From Bdellovibrionales bacterium (lineage in GTDB: Bacteria; Bdellovibrionota; Bdellovibrionia; Bdellovibrionales; UBA1609), in the NCBI GenBank assembly GCA_020850475.1, contig JADZEO010000082.1:42016-106015 (forward strand): 64,000 bases of DNA, given 5' to 3'. The notes under the pieces are model-generated. The model was not told the origin of the DNA and searched no databases. It worked only from the letters and a program-made list of their open reading frames with translations. Below are positions 46,666 to 54,952 of the stretch, piece after piece (within the stretch, counting starts at the first letter, position 1; the number at the start of each line of letters is the position of its first letter). Made by a program: the position numbers and the translations under genes.

Positions 46666-47735
46666 ACTTGAAAAAGGTTGTTGCGCTCTTGGTTTTGCTG
46701 GCTTTCGGCGGAATGGTCTTTGTGGCCTGGCAGGGGTTTTCTTTTGTGCGGGTTGGGATGCAAAGCGCCTCCGAAGCCGTGGTCTTTGAAGTCCCGCGAG
46801 GGACCTCATTTCGGGCCGTCGCCACCAATCTTGAGACCTCCGGCTTGATACGAGATCGGTGGACCTTTTTGATTGCGGGAAAGCTCACGGGTTTTGCTCA
46901 GCGCTTGCGCGTGGGCGAGTATCAGCTAGACAAGAAGATGCCGCCGATGGAGATCATGCAGGTCATTTCTTCTGGCAAGAGCATTGCCCACCCGTTTACG
47001 GTGCAGGAAGGGCTTAACAGCTTCGAAATTGCCGAGACCCTGCAGCAACAGGGGTTTGCCAAAAAGGACGATTTTTTGCGGCTGGTCCGGGACCGAAAGC
47101 TGTCCCAACGCCTACTGGGAGAGGAACTTGGATCGCTCGAGGGGTACCTGTTCCCGGAAACCTACAACCTAACCAAGTACACAACTCCAGACGAGATCGT
47201 GGAAATGATGGTGCGCAAGTTTCTCGAGGTCTACACCGAGGTGAGAACCCAATCGAAACTGCAGATGCCTCGTCATAAAGTGGTAATTCTAGCGAGTATT
47301 ATTGAGAAGGAAACCGGTGCGGAAGTGGAGCGGCCCTTGATTTCCTCGGTCTTTCATAATCGCCTAGGCCGCAACATGCGACTGCAGAGCGACCCGACGA
47401 TTATGTATGGCATCTTGGACGCCACGGGTGAGTTTAAGAAGAACATCACTCGCGAGGACATCGAAAATCATTCTGCCTACAACACCTATCGAGTCAACGG
47501 CCTGCCGAAGGGGCCGATTGGCAATCCCGGCCGAGAGGCCTTGCTGGCCACCCTGAAGCCGGCCGACAGTGCTTATTTGTATTTTGTCAGCCGCAACGAC
47601 GGGACCCACGTTTTTTCAGAGACGCTTCAGCAGCACAACAAGGCGGTTAAAGAGTTTCAACTCAACCGCCATGCGCGTGAGGGAAAGTCGTGGCGCGATT
47701 TAGACGAAAGCCAGCGCGCCAACAAACGCAAATAA
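46662..47735 (+). CDS. mltG: Endolytic murein transglycosylase MltG (YceG)
   Basis: Inner-membrane lytic transglycosylase that cuts nascent glycan strands. An N-terminal membrane helix (VVALLVLLAFGGMVFVAW) is followed by a LysM-like region and the YceG domain with the active-site segment ASIIEKETGAEVERPLISSVFHNRL and LQSDPTIMYG. 357 residues. The ATG overlaps the astD stop, so it is the last gene of the succinyltransferase operon. Its stop abuts the stop of the convergent next gene. Confidence 0.95.
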   Translation: MNLKKVVALLVLLAFGGMVFVAWQGFSFVRVGMQSASEAVVFEVPRGTSFRAVATNLETSGLIRDRWTFLIAGKLTGFAQRLRVGEYQLDKKMPPMEIMQVISSGKSIAHPFTVQEGLNSFEIAETLQQQGFAKKDDFLRLVRDRKLSQRLLGEELGSLEGYLFPETYNLTKYTTPDEIVEMMVRKFLEVYTEVRTQSKLQMPRHKVVILASIIEKETGAEVERPLISSVFHNRLGRNMRLQSDPTIMYGILDATGEFKKNITREDIENHSAYNTYRVNGLPKGPIGNPGREALLATLKPADSAYLYFVSRNDGTHVFSETLQQHNKAVKEFQLNRHAREGKSWRDLDESQRANKRK

Positions 47736-48383
47736 TTATCGAGGCCCAATCGTGGCGGGGCTTATTGGCTTGAGTTGGTAGCGAATCAGCAAGTACTGGC
47801 GAACGGACCCAGTCGTAAACACTGAGCGCAATTCAAACTTCGAAGCGTCGGCCGCCAAGCGAACAAAGGAGAAGTCCGTGGCCTTGGTTTGGTAGAGCTT
47901 ATGGGGCGAGGCGGGCTTTTCTTCATTCATGGGTTCCGCAAACTCTCTAAGCAGAGCGTTGGCCTTAAAGTTAAGTTGATACTTGCGAACAGAGAAGAGG
48001 GATTTGCCACCACTCTCAGTCGTCATTTTATCAATACCGTAGACGGCCGTTAGCAATTCCATTTCGGGCTTGAGGCCGCGAAGACAAACATTCCCCGACA
48101 CGGGTCCTTGCGGCCCGACGTCTTCTTTGACGTGGATTTTTATGTCATTGGCGGAGTCGTGATAATAAACTTCTGCGCCTTGATATTCGTAAACACCCAA
48201 CGGCAGTTGGTCATCCTTGGGATCCATCGAGATTTTTTGGTTTCCTTCGGGGTTCGTGGTGAGCGACACCGGGTCGTAGCTCGACGGGCATTGCTTGCCG
48301 CGCGGACGTCCGCGCCCAGAGCTTCCACAGGCGGTTACAAACACCAAGCTAACAATCAGAAGCAACCATGACCCACGAATCAT
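47736..48383 (-). CDS. Lipoprotein of unknown function
   Basis: Not recognised. The ATG at 48383 follows GGAGGG and gives a good lipoprotein signal with VTAC (Cys19). The mature ~195 residues are mostly beta-like and polar, with two cysteines (CPSSYD and CLRGL) that could form a disulfide. It should sit on the inner or outer membrane facing the periplasm. Neighbouring genes give no clue. Confidence 0.75.
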   Translation of the reverse strand: MIRGSWLLLIVSLVFVTACGSSGRGRPRGKQCPSSYDPVSLTTNPEGNQKISMDPKDDQLPLGVYEYQGAEVYYHDSANDIKIHVKEDVGPQGPVSGNVCLRGLKPEMELLTAVYGIDKMTTESGGKSLFSVRKYQLNFKANALLREFAEPMNEEKPASPHKLYQTKATDFSFVRLAADASKFELRSVFTTGSVRQYLLIRYQLKPISPATIGPR

Positions 48384-48472
48384 AAAAAACCCTCCAAGAC
48401 CGCCAATAATACTATGCGTCACTTAGGAGTCAAGGTCTTTAGGGTAAAGAATTGGACAATATAAACCAAGGC

Positions 48473-48979
48473 TTAGCGGATGGGCTGGCCAGGAACATTC
48501 TCTAGCTTCTGGGACCCTTGGTTGAGCCTAAAAACGTTGAGATGGGCTATCAGATCGTCGTCAAAACTGGGGGCGATAATTTCGGGCACACCGTCGCCAC
48601 TCACATCATGCAAAAAGAGATTCGAGGTTCTCCCGGAAAAACTGAAAAAAGCATCGCGCCGATCGGGCAAGCGAATGCGATCAATGAGGGGGCGCGCCTC
48701 TCCTTCATTTTGACCATACACCTCGACGAACAAACCTTCGTGCGTGCGAACCTTCAAGACACGAGAAATCGGAAACTCCGGCAAATAGGGTCCGGTGGCC
48801 GACGACAAAATCGTGCGAAAGGGAGGATGAAAAATGCCGCGCAAATAATCGCGTATCACCGGATGAAAAACGCAGAGAAGTCCGATTAAGAAAACCCCCA
48901 AAAAGAGCCCGCGCCAAAACACCATTAAGGCAATTTGCATTCGGCGACTGCGGAGTTTGGGCGGGGATTCAGGGGCCAT
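48473..48979 (-). CDS. Single-pass membrane protein with an FG-GAP/VCBS-like segment
   Basis: Not assigned to a family. One membrane helix (~18-40, after a basic RSRRM start) is followed by a ~125-residue periplasmic part ending in LFLHDVSGDGVPEIIAPSFDDD, which has the D-x-x-G-D-G-x-P-E pattern of FG-GAP/VCBS repeats and of calcium-binding loops. 168 residues. AGGATGA precedes the ATG. It could be an anchored beta-propeller fragment or a small sensor. Confidence 0.7.
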   Translation of the reverse strand: MAPESPPKLRSRRMQIALMVFWRGLFLGVFLIGLLCVFHPVIRDYLRGIFHPPFRTILSSATGPYLPEFPISRVLKVRTHEGLFVEVYGQNEGEARPLIDRIRLPDRRDAFFSFSGRTSNLFLHDVSGDGVPEIIAPSFDDDLIAHLNVFRLNQGSQKLENVPGQPIR

Positions 48980-49019
48980 AAGTCATCCTATCAAATCGTC
49001 CTAACCGAGCCAACGGGAC

Positions 49020-49703
49020 TCACGTCTTTGCCGTCTTGAGGGCAACAAAGGAAAACTGTCGTCCCGCCCGCTCTCCATCCCGACGAAAGGAGTGGTAGTC
49101 GGGATTGGCAAAGGTGTTGTAATCAGCATTGAGAATTTTCTTAATTCCCAAAGAGCGGAGCTGCCGCCGGGCCACTAACGCCAAATTGAGATACACCTTT
49201 TCTGGATTGGCGTGGGCGAAAAAAACCTCATTGGCATTTAACGACATAGAAGCAAGTGAGCGAGTAAACGCCTGCTCGACCTCGCGCCCGACTTCGAAGC
49301 TTCGATGCCCGATGTGGGGTCCAACAAATGCCGTCGCCGACTGGCAGTCTTTATGAATTTTAAAAACGCCGGGCAAGATTCCCGCAGCCAGTCCGCGCCA
49401 ACCAGCATGTACGGCGGCGACAAAAGCACCGTCAGTAATCATAATGGGAAGACAGTCGGCGGTCTTAATTAATAGGGCTTGGCCGGGCTCTTGGGTAAAG
49501 TGGGCATCGGCCGCGACCTCGTCGAGGGACGCACGGGTCCAGTTAGTGGAGTGCGTCTGCTTGATCGAGCAAAAGACGAGGTGGGGAAAGTGTTGTCGAA
49601 CAAGCGGCAGCGTCCCGTTTCGGTTGCCGAAAAAAACCAGATGGGTGTCTGACTCATACAAGTGACCAATCGCCACGCCGTCGTGACAAAGAACTCTAAA
49701 CAT
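49020..49703 (-). CDS. pgeF: PgeF/YfiH (DUF152, multicopper oxidase-like) protein
   Basis: The 227 residues show the family motifs: IKQTHST, TADCLPIMI, VHAGWRGLAAGIL, and a final RRDGERAGRQFSFV. Members remove misincorporated L-Ser from peptidoglycan precursors (PgeF) or have purine nucleoside phosphorylase/deaminase activity (YfiH/LACC1). The start overlaps the stop region of the upstream pseudouridine synthase gene by eight bases. Confidence 0.9.
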   Translation of the reverse strand: MFRVLCHDGVAIGHLYESDTHLVFFGNRNGTLPLVRQHFPHLVFCSIKQTHSTNWTRASLDEVAADAHFTQEPGQALLIKTADCLPIMITDGAFVAAVHAGWRGLAAGILPGVFKIHKDCQSATAFVGPHIGHRSFEVGREVEQAFTRSLASMSLNANEVFFAHANPEKVYLNLALVARRQLRSLGIKKILNADYNTFANPDYHSFRRDGERAGRQFSFVALKTAKT

Positions 49704-50682
49704 CGATCAACCCCATGCTTTCGAGTAGGTTCGGCATCGGGGCGGGCCATGGTGAAACAAAACTCAACATTTTGCCGGTGCGGGGGTGAACAAAGGCGAG
49801 TTCCCGGGCATGCAGAGCAATGCGATCGAGGCTCGCAATGGCCCCGCGCAGAGCAACGTTCTTTAGATTTTTGGCGCGCGCGACGCCGCCATAAAGTGCG
49901 TCACCAACAATGGGGTGACCCATTTCCGATAAGTGCACTCGTATTTGGTGAGTCCGCCCCGTCTCCAGGCGGCACTCGACAAGGCTAAAGCCGCTGCGCG
50001 AAGTCCGAATATTTCGCCAATGAGTAATGGCGAGCTTTCCTTGGGGAGCAGTTCCAGACGGGGAGGAAGCAAAGCGCTTGCGATCTGTTGGATGACGACG
50101 CAAGTGAGAGCGCGCGGTACCGCCGGTGGTCTTTGGTGAACCCCAAATGGCCGCCTCATAGACGCGATGAACAGTTTTCTCGCGGAATTGTTTTGCCAAA
50201 AAGGCGTGGGCGACATCATTTTTTGCGACGACGAGAATGCCGCTCGTGTCTTTATCGAGGCGGTGGACAATGCCGGGGCGATTTTCTTGAAAGCCCATCG
50301 AGAGATTGTCGACGTGGTGAAGGAGTGCATTCACGAGCGTGTCCTGATTGTGACCGTAACTCGGGTGAACGACCAGTCCGGCGGGCTTGTCGACGACCAC
50401 CAATTCATCGTCTTGGTAGAGAAACTGTAAGGGCAAATCCAGCGGCTGCAGGTCCGTGACGACAACAGGCGCGGGCAAGGCGACGATCAGGCTTTCTCCG
50501 GCGACAAGTTTGGCAGAGGCCTTGAGCGTCTTGCCGTTACTGGTGACCAATCCGCCATCACAAAGCAAGGCCGCCTTCGTTCTTGATTGAATTTGCGGGT
50601 GAGTCGCTAAGATCTTATCGAGGCGTTGACCCGCGGAAGACTCATCAATCACGATTTTTAGAGTTCTCTCCGAGGAGGTCAC
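49696..50682 (-). CDS. rluD: RluD-family 23S rRNA pseudouridine synthase
   Basis: An N-terminal S4 RNA-binding domain (~10-75) precedes the catalytic domain with the signature HRLDKDTSGILVVAK (catalytic Asp) and the typical GRTHQIRVHL. About 328 residues from the GTG at 50682, which has AAAGGG upstream and lies 1 nt after the previous stop. It may be RluD or RluC; the RluD name is the best guess. Confidence 0.87.
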   Translation of the reverse strand: MTSSERTLKIVIDESSAGQRLDKILATHPQIQSRTKAALLCDGGLVTSNGKTLKASAKLVAGESLIVALPAPVVVTDLQPLDLPLQFLYQDDELVVVDKPAGLVVHPSYGHNQDTLVNALLHHVDNLSMGFQENRPGIVHRLDKDTSGILVVAKNDVAHAFLAKQFREKTVHRVYEAAIWGSPKTTGGTARSHLRRHPTDRKRFASSPSGTAPQGKLAITHWRNIRTSRSGFSLVECRLETGRTHQIRVHLSEMGHPIVGDALYGGVARAKNLKNVALRGAIASLDRIALHARELAFVHPRTGKMLSFVSPWPAPMPNLLESMGLIDV

Positions 50683-50683
50683 G

Positions 50684-51412
50684 CTACCCTTTGGCTTTAC
50701 GCAAGAGCGACATGTAAGAGTCAGCAACGAGTTTTTCGTTGAGGGCATAGACCTTGGCAAGCTGGACGACAAATCCGCGCACAAAGACCGGCGCGGGAAG
50801 GGCATCATAGTCATTTGACTCAAGGGCCGTAATGTAGGGTCGGCTGATCTTGGTCCCCTCGCTCAATTGGTCGAGATTAACTTTTTTGTACTGGCGAACC
50901 TTTAACAAGAAGGGACCGTCGAACAAAGTCTGCTGTTGAATCTCCGCTTCCATGGCGGGATCAACCTCGTACACGCTCATGCGAGTCCGGGCAAAGCCCT
51001 CGGGCAAACTTTCCTTTTTCGCTGGGGCTGGCGGCTTCACGGGGCTGGCTGAGGGAACCACCTTGCGGTGAGCTTTATCCGGGTGATCATGGCCGTCGGG
51101 AAGTTTAAAGTCCGGCAAGCCCGGTTGGGCGGACGCCGCAAGAGATTCGGGGTGAAAACCTTGATGGCGTTGTATAAGGAGCATGTCATATTCGCGACGA
51201 CGAGATTGATCACAGAGAGTTGAAAACGCCTCTTCAATCAAATTCATGAGTTCGCGAGCTTCCTCGCGGGTGAACATCGAGTACAAGGCAGGACTGTCGG
51301 GCGAGTAAGTGGCCTTGGCCCGATGGTAGGCGGCATAAATATCCTGTTGAGTCGCGTTCGGCGCCACTTCGAGAATCTCGTAAAAGGTTTGTTCGTATAA
51401 ACGCTGACTCAT
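50684..51412 (-). CDS. J-domain-like and RodZ-type HTH fusion protein
   Basis: Residues ~7-75 resemble a J domain (FYEILEVAPNATQQDIYAAY; EEAFSTLCDQSRRREYD), but the HPD triad reads S37-P38-D39, so it should not activate DnaK in the usual way. A Pro-rich linker follows, then a RodZ/HTH_25-type domain at ~165-235 (KISRPYITALESNDYDALPAPVFVRGF). No membrane helix is present, unlike RodZ. It lies between the MinD-like ATPase (11 bp gap) and the pseudouridine synthase (1 bp), so a link to cell-pole or envelope organisation is possible but unproven. Confidence 0.8.
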   Translation of the reverse strand: MSQRLYEQTFYEILEVAPNATQQDIYAAYHRAKATYSPDSPALYSMFTREEARELMNLIEEAFSTLCDQSRRREYDMLLIQRHQGFHPESLAASAQPGLPDFKLPDGHDHPDKAHRKVVPSASPVKPPAPAKKESLPEGFARTRMSVYEVDPAMEAEIQQQTLFDGPFLLKVRQYKKVNLDQLSEGTKISRPYITALESNDYDALPAPVFVRGFVVQLAKVYALNEKLVADSYMSLLRKAKG

Positions 51413-51423
51413 TGTTGGTTAAA

Positions 51424-52395
51424 CTAAGATATTGCCTTTTTTTCTTTTCGGGGACCGGCAAGAGTGCGCGCAATTCCCATCAATTGAGCATAAACCCGAC
51501 TATGCGGATATTCCAGCAACAGATGGCGCTTTTTGCGCAACGACTGCCATACTGCATTATCGTAGTCGAGGTGACCGAGGAACTGAGCATTGATACCAAA
51601 ATACTTGCGACACACGCTCTCGATCGAAGGACCAAGGGCGATTTCACTGGTCGTCCGGACTTGGTTGAGAACGATCTGAATGTTCATGGTACTCATCAGG
51701 TGCGCGAGCAGCTCGCCATTTTTGGAGTCCTTCTTCGAGACAAAATACAAGAGATCGGCCGGAGAACGAATGCCGTGCTGACTTTTGTTGGCCATCAAAT
51801 CGCCAATTAAGTTCGTGAGATTGAGTTGGAACTCGTAGCGCTTGATCTTGCGAAAAAAGGCCGACTTGATAAAGCGGTACGCGTTCTCGATGCTTGATGG
51901 ATCAGGGGTTACTGTCAAAATCTGATGAGAGGCCATCAAGAAAAAGTCCAGCGTCGTGCTGTGAGTGCCTGCACTCAAATCCAAAATGATGAAGTCCGCT
52001 TTGAGATGAAACAACGATGACATGATTTGGCTTTTGTGGAGGTCATTGATGTTGGCCATGTCGAGAGGATCGTTGGAGCCGCCAATGAGACGCAAATTCC
52101 GATAGCGCGTCGGTCTTGCAAGCTCAGCAAGACTTGAAACTCGCCCCGACAGAAAATCACTGATCGAATTTTCACCAGGTTCTTCGCCAAGACAGGTGTG
52201 AAGATTTGCCGCGCCAAGATCAAGATCTACGAGCAGAGTGTTGTAACCAAGATTGGCGAGAAAAATTCCCAGGCCGGAGCTAAAAAATGATTTACCAACG
52301 CCACCCTTGCCACCACCGACGGCAATAATGCGGGCCTCAGGACTCATGGTCCCGCGCATGTAATAAATCTTTTCACCCTTTTGCGGTGCGGACAT
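51424..52395 (-). CDS. MinD/FlhG-type ParA-family ATPase
   Basis: The 323-residue protein has a deviant Walker A (GGGKGGVGKS) of ParA/MinD type, the switch DLDLGAANLHTCLG and a hydrophobic LDLSAGTHSTTLDFFLMA Walker B region, closest to FlhG/MinD-2. No amphipathic C-terminal membrane helix is obvious, but a basic end (GPRKEKKAIS) could bind membranes. FlhG normally sets flagellum number; there are no flagellar genes here. It starts 8 nt after tsaB. Confidence 0.85.
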   Translation of the reverse strand: MSAPQKGEKIYYMRGTMSPEARIIAVGGGKGGVGKSFFSSGLGIFLANLGYNTLLVDLDLGAANLHTCLGEEPGENSISDFLSGRVSSLAELARPTRYRNLRLIGGSNDPLDMANINDLHKSQIMSSLFHLKADFIILDLSAGTHSTTLDFFLMASHQILTVTPDPSSIENAYRFIKSAFFRKIKRYEFQLNLTNLIGDLMANKSQHGIRSPADLLYFVSKKDSKNGELLAHLMSTMNIQIVLNQVRTTSEIALGPSIESVCRKYFGINAQFLGHLDYDNAVWQSLRKKRHLLLEYPHSRVYAQLMGIARTLAGPRKEKKAIS

Positions 52396-52403
52396 TTTGG
52401 TTC

Positions 52404-53132
52404 TCAGATTTTTTGAATCGGCTTCAACAAGCCGCTTCTTAGCTTCTCTTCGGCTTCAGAGGCGCGAATATAAAGGGGTTTTACGAGTTTCCAGTCTTGA
52501 AGGCTGGCTCGACTTAGGTCTCGCGCGAGCAGGGGAGAAAAGATTTCGACTCGCGGCTCATCAGGTTGCTGCGAGTCTCGGATAAGGAACGCTTTAATCG
52601 CTTTCGGCAATAGATCTTGATAGGCCTCAAAACCGTCACCCAGACAAAGGACGGGTTGATCGATAAATTGCGTGAGCTGGTCTAAAGTCCACAGTGCTGG
52701 ACAATGGTCCTCGACGAGTTCGTTGTTTGAGGCCCATCGGTATCGGGCTCCGTAGAGCATGTTCTTATAGGCATTGGTCAGGGTGACGATTGGCAGGGGC
52801 TGAGGCGTGGAACTAAGAGCCAATACGCGCAGAGAATCGAAAGCCAGCACGGGGCGATGAGCGGCGTAGGCAAAGGCACGAATCATATTAAGGGCCACGC
52901 GAATCCCAGTAAAACTGCCGGGCCCCACTCCAACGGCGAGAAAGTCGAGATCCTCGAGTTTCCAACTTGCTTGTTCAAGTACTGCGCGTGCCGAAGCAGT
53001 GACCACTTCACTGTGAGACGCAAGTCGACGCCACTCGCGGGCGGCGACCACTCGAGGTTTGGGTCCGGAGGCATCGACGAGGGCTAAGCCACCGAGCGCC
53101 GAGCTGGTTTCCAAAAAAAGCGATTTAGTCAT
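52404..53132 (-). CDS. tsaB: tRNA threonylcarbamoyladenosine biosynthesis protein TsaB
   Basis: ASKHA-fold partner of TsaD in t6A synthesis. The motif GVGPGSFTGIRVALN and an N-terminal LFLETSSALGGLALV segment identify it. 242 residues. AAAGGGAG precedes the ATG. The gene follows rseP by 29 bp. Confidence 0.94.
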   Translation of the reverse strand: MTKSLFLETSSALGGLALVDASGPKPRVVAAREWRRLASHSEVVTASARAVLEQASWKLEDLDFLAVGVGPGSFTGIRVALNMIRAFAYAAHRPVLAFDSLRVLALSSTPQPLPIVTLTNAYKNMLYGARYRWASNNELVEDHCPALWTLDQLTQFIDQPVLCLGDGFEAYQDLLPKAIKAFLIRDSQQPDEPRVEIFSPLLARDLSRASLQDWKLVKPLYIRASEAEEKLRSGLLKPIQKI

Positions 53133-53161
53133 GACTCCCTTTGTGCTCGCTAATTGAACCC

Positions 53162-54862
53162 TTACCAGGGTGAGCTAACGATACTGGTAATATCATTAAA
53201 AAGGGAAAGTACCATGAGAGAAATGAGCAGGATTAAACCCACCTGTTGCGCGATCTCCATTTTTCGCATTGAGAGGGGCGCGCCTCGGAGGGCCTCAATT
53301 GAAAAAAATACCAAGTGGCCCCCGTCAAGAATGGGAACGGGCAAAAGATTAATCAGGAACAGGTTGATCGAAATAATTGCCATCATTCGGAAGAAGGCCG
53401 AAATGCCAATTTCAAAAGACTGACTTGCAACTCGCCCAATGGTGATTACACCGCCAATATTTTTGTGGGAAACCTGCGCGGTCACGATGCGCACAAAGCT
53501 CACGGCGATAGCTTTGGTCCACTCAATGGTTTTGTCGACGCCAAACTTGAGCGCGCCCCAGGGGTTGGTCACGCGAAAGAGCACGGGAGGCCCGGCCGTT
53601 TCAAGAATTGCCGGAATAATTCCCACCGTGAAGCGCTGTTCTTCTTGCTGTCGTCGATTCATGACACCAGTCATTTCGGGAGAGATGTCGAGCTCGATCA
53701 CCGTCCCCTCGCGATTAACGGCGAAGTGGATTTTTCCGGACTCAGCTTTATAGTTCTTAACGGTCTCAAGCACTTCATTCCATTGCGAAACGGCTTGGCC
53801 GTTGAGGCTTAAAATCTTGTCGCCATCTTTGAGTCCGGCTTTAAAGGCCGGAGAATCTTCTTTTACCTTGAGCAAATAGAGATCCGGACGTTCAATGCCC
53901 AAAGCGCTCAGCAAAGATTGATCTTTAACCTGGGTCATGAGGTGGGACTGAATTCCGGAGATGACAACGGAGCGTTCGTCGGACTTCTTCTCTTGCGTGT
54001 ACGAGCGAACTTTTAAATCTAAAGAATCTTGCGTTGCGACCATCGCCAAAGACTGTTCGAGCTCCCGAAAGCTGTTAACGGCTTGGCCATTAACCGAAGT
54101 GACGATATCAAGATTTTTAAGTCCAGCTTTGGCGGCCAGGGAAGTGCTATCAATCACGCCAACAATTGCAGCTCGCCCCGAAGTCGTTAACCCCGGAATT
54201 TGCGCGACCATTTGGTCTAGCGTGAGAATATTTTCATTGGGCACAAGTTGCGGAGTGGCTTTTACCGTGACAATGGGCGAGCCCCCGTCAGGGCGAGAAA
54301 CACTAAAAACCATTTCGCGCTGAGGAGAAGCCTCAATTGCGGCTTGGATCTCTTGCCAATAGGAAACTTCGGTTCCGTCAATGGCGAGAATCTTATCGCC
54401 GGAACGAAAACCAGCTTGGTAGGCCGCCGAAGACGGCTCAATATCTCCGAGTAAGGGCCCCGGAACCTGCTCTCCAACAAAGCCAACCGCAACAAACAAG
54501 GGAATCGCAAAGAGAAAATTCATGAGCGGACCAGCGAGGACGATGGCAATTCGCTGGGCCACGGGCTTATACAAAAAGGCGCGGTTGCGCTCTTCAGGTG
54601 GAACCGTAGCCGATGGGTCGTCTCCGTACATTTTGACGTAGCCACCGAGGGGAATTGCGGAAATGCAATAGGTGGTGTCGCCGCGCTTGTGCTTTAGAAT
54701 TTTTTTGCCGAAGCCGAGACTGAAGACTTCAACGCGAACTCCGCACCACTTGGCGACCAAAAAGTGGCCGAGTTCATGAACAAAAATCAGCAGGCCAAGG
54801 AGAATAAGGAAAGGACCAATTGCCGACAAACCCGATTGCAGCCAACTCAATATAATATCCAT
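53162..54862 (-). CDS. rseP: Site-2 intramembrane protease RseP with three PDZ domains
   Basis: Zinc metalloprotease that cuts membrane-bound anti-sigma factors. It has HELGH (29-33) in the first helix and the third-ligand motif NLLPVPILDGGH near ~515-527. At 566 residues it is ~115 longer than E. coli RseP, because it has three PDZ-like domains (~132-203, ~228-303, ~322-395), the usual number being two. The ATG has no ribosome site; a promoter-like pair ends 6 nt before it. Confidence 0.93.
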   Translation of the reverse strand: MDIILSWLQSGLSAIGPFLILLGLLIFVHELGHFLVAKWCGVRVEVFSLGFGKKILKHKRGDTTYCISAIPLGGYVKMYGDDPSATVPPEERNRAFLYKPVAQRIAIVLAGPLMNFLFAIPLFVAVGFVGEQVPGPLLGDIEPSSAAYQAGFRSGDKILAIDGTEVSYWQEIQAAIEASPQREMVFSVSRPDGGSPIVTVKATPQLVPNENILTLDQMVAQIPGLTTSGRAAIVGVIDSTSLAAKAGLKNLDIVTSVNGQAVNSFRELEQSLAMVATQDSLDLKVRSYTQEKKSDERSVVISGIQSHLMTQVKDQSLLSALGIERPDLYLLKVKEDSPAFKAGLKDGDKILSLNGQAVSQWNEVLETVKNYKAESGKIHFAVNREGTVIELDISPEMTGVMNRRQQEEQRFTVGIIPAILETAGPPVLFRVTNPWGALKFGVDKTIEWTKAIAVSFVRIVTAQVSHKNIGGVITIGRVASQSFEIGISAFFRMMAIISINLFLINLLPVPILDGGHLVFFSIEALRGAPLSMRKMEIAQQVGLILLISLMVLSLFNDITSIVSSPW

Positions 54863-54868
54863 CCGCTT

Positions 54869-54896
54869 ATTTTAATGTTTGTTGGGTTGGCGCCAA
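54869..54896 (-). promoter_or_regulatory. Leaderless-type promoter of rseP
   Basis: TTGGCG (54891-54896) and TAAAAT (54869-54874, five of six) are 16 nt apart on the minus strand, and the -10 ends 6 nt before the ATG. It would give rseP its own start separate from the cdsA operon. Confidence 0.45.
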
Positions 54897-54952
54897 AGAG
54901 AATTTAACTAAAAGAGAGAATCCGTGACCTCAGTCCATGGTTGACGCGCGCG

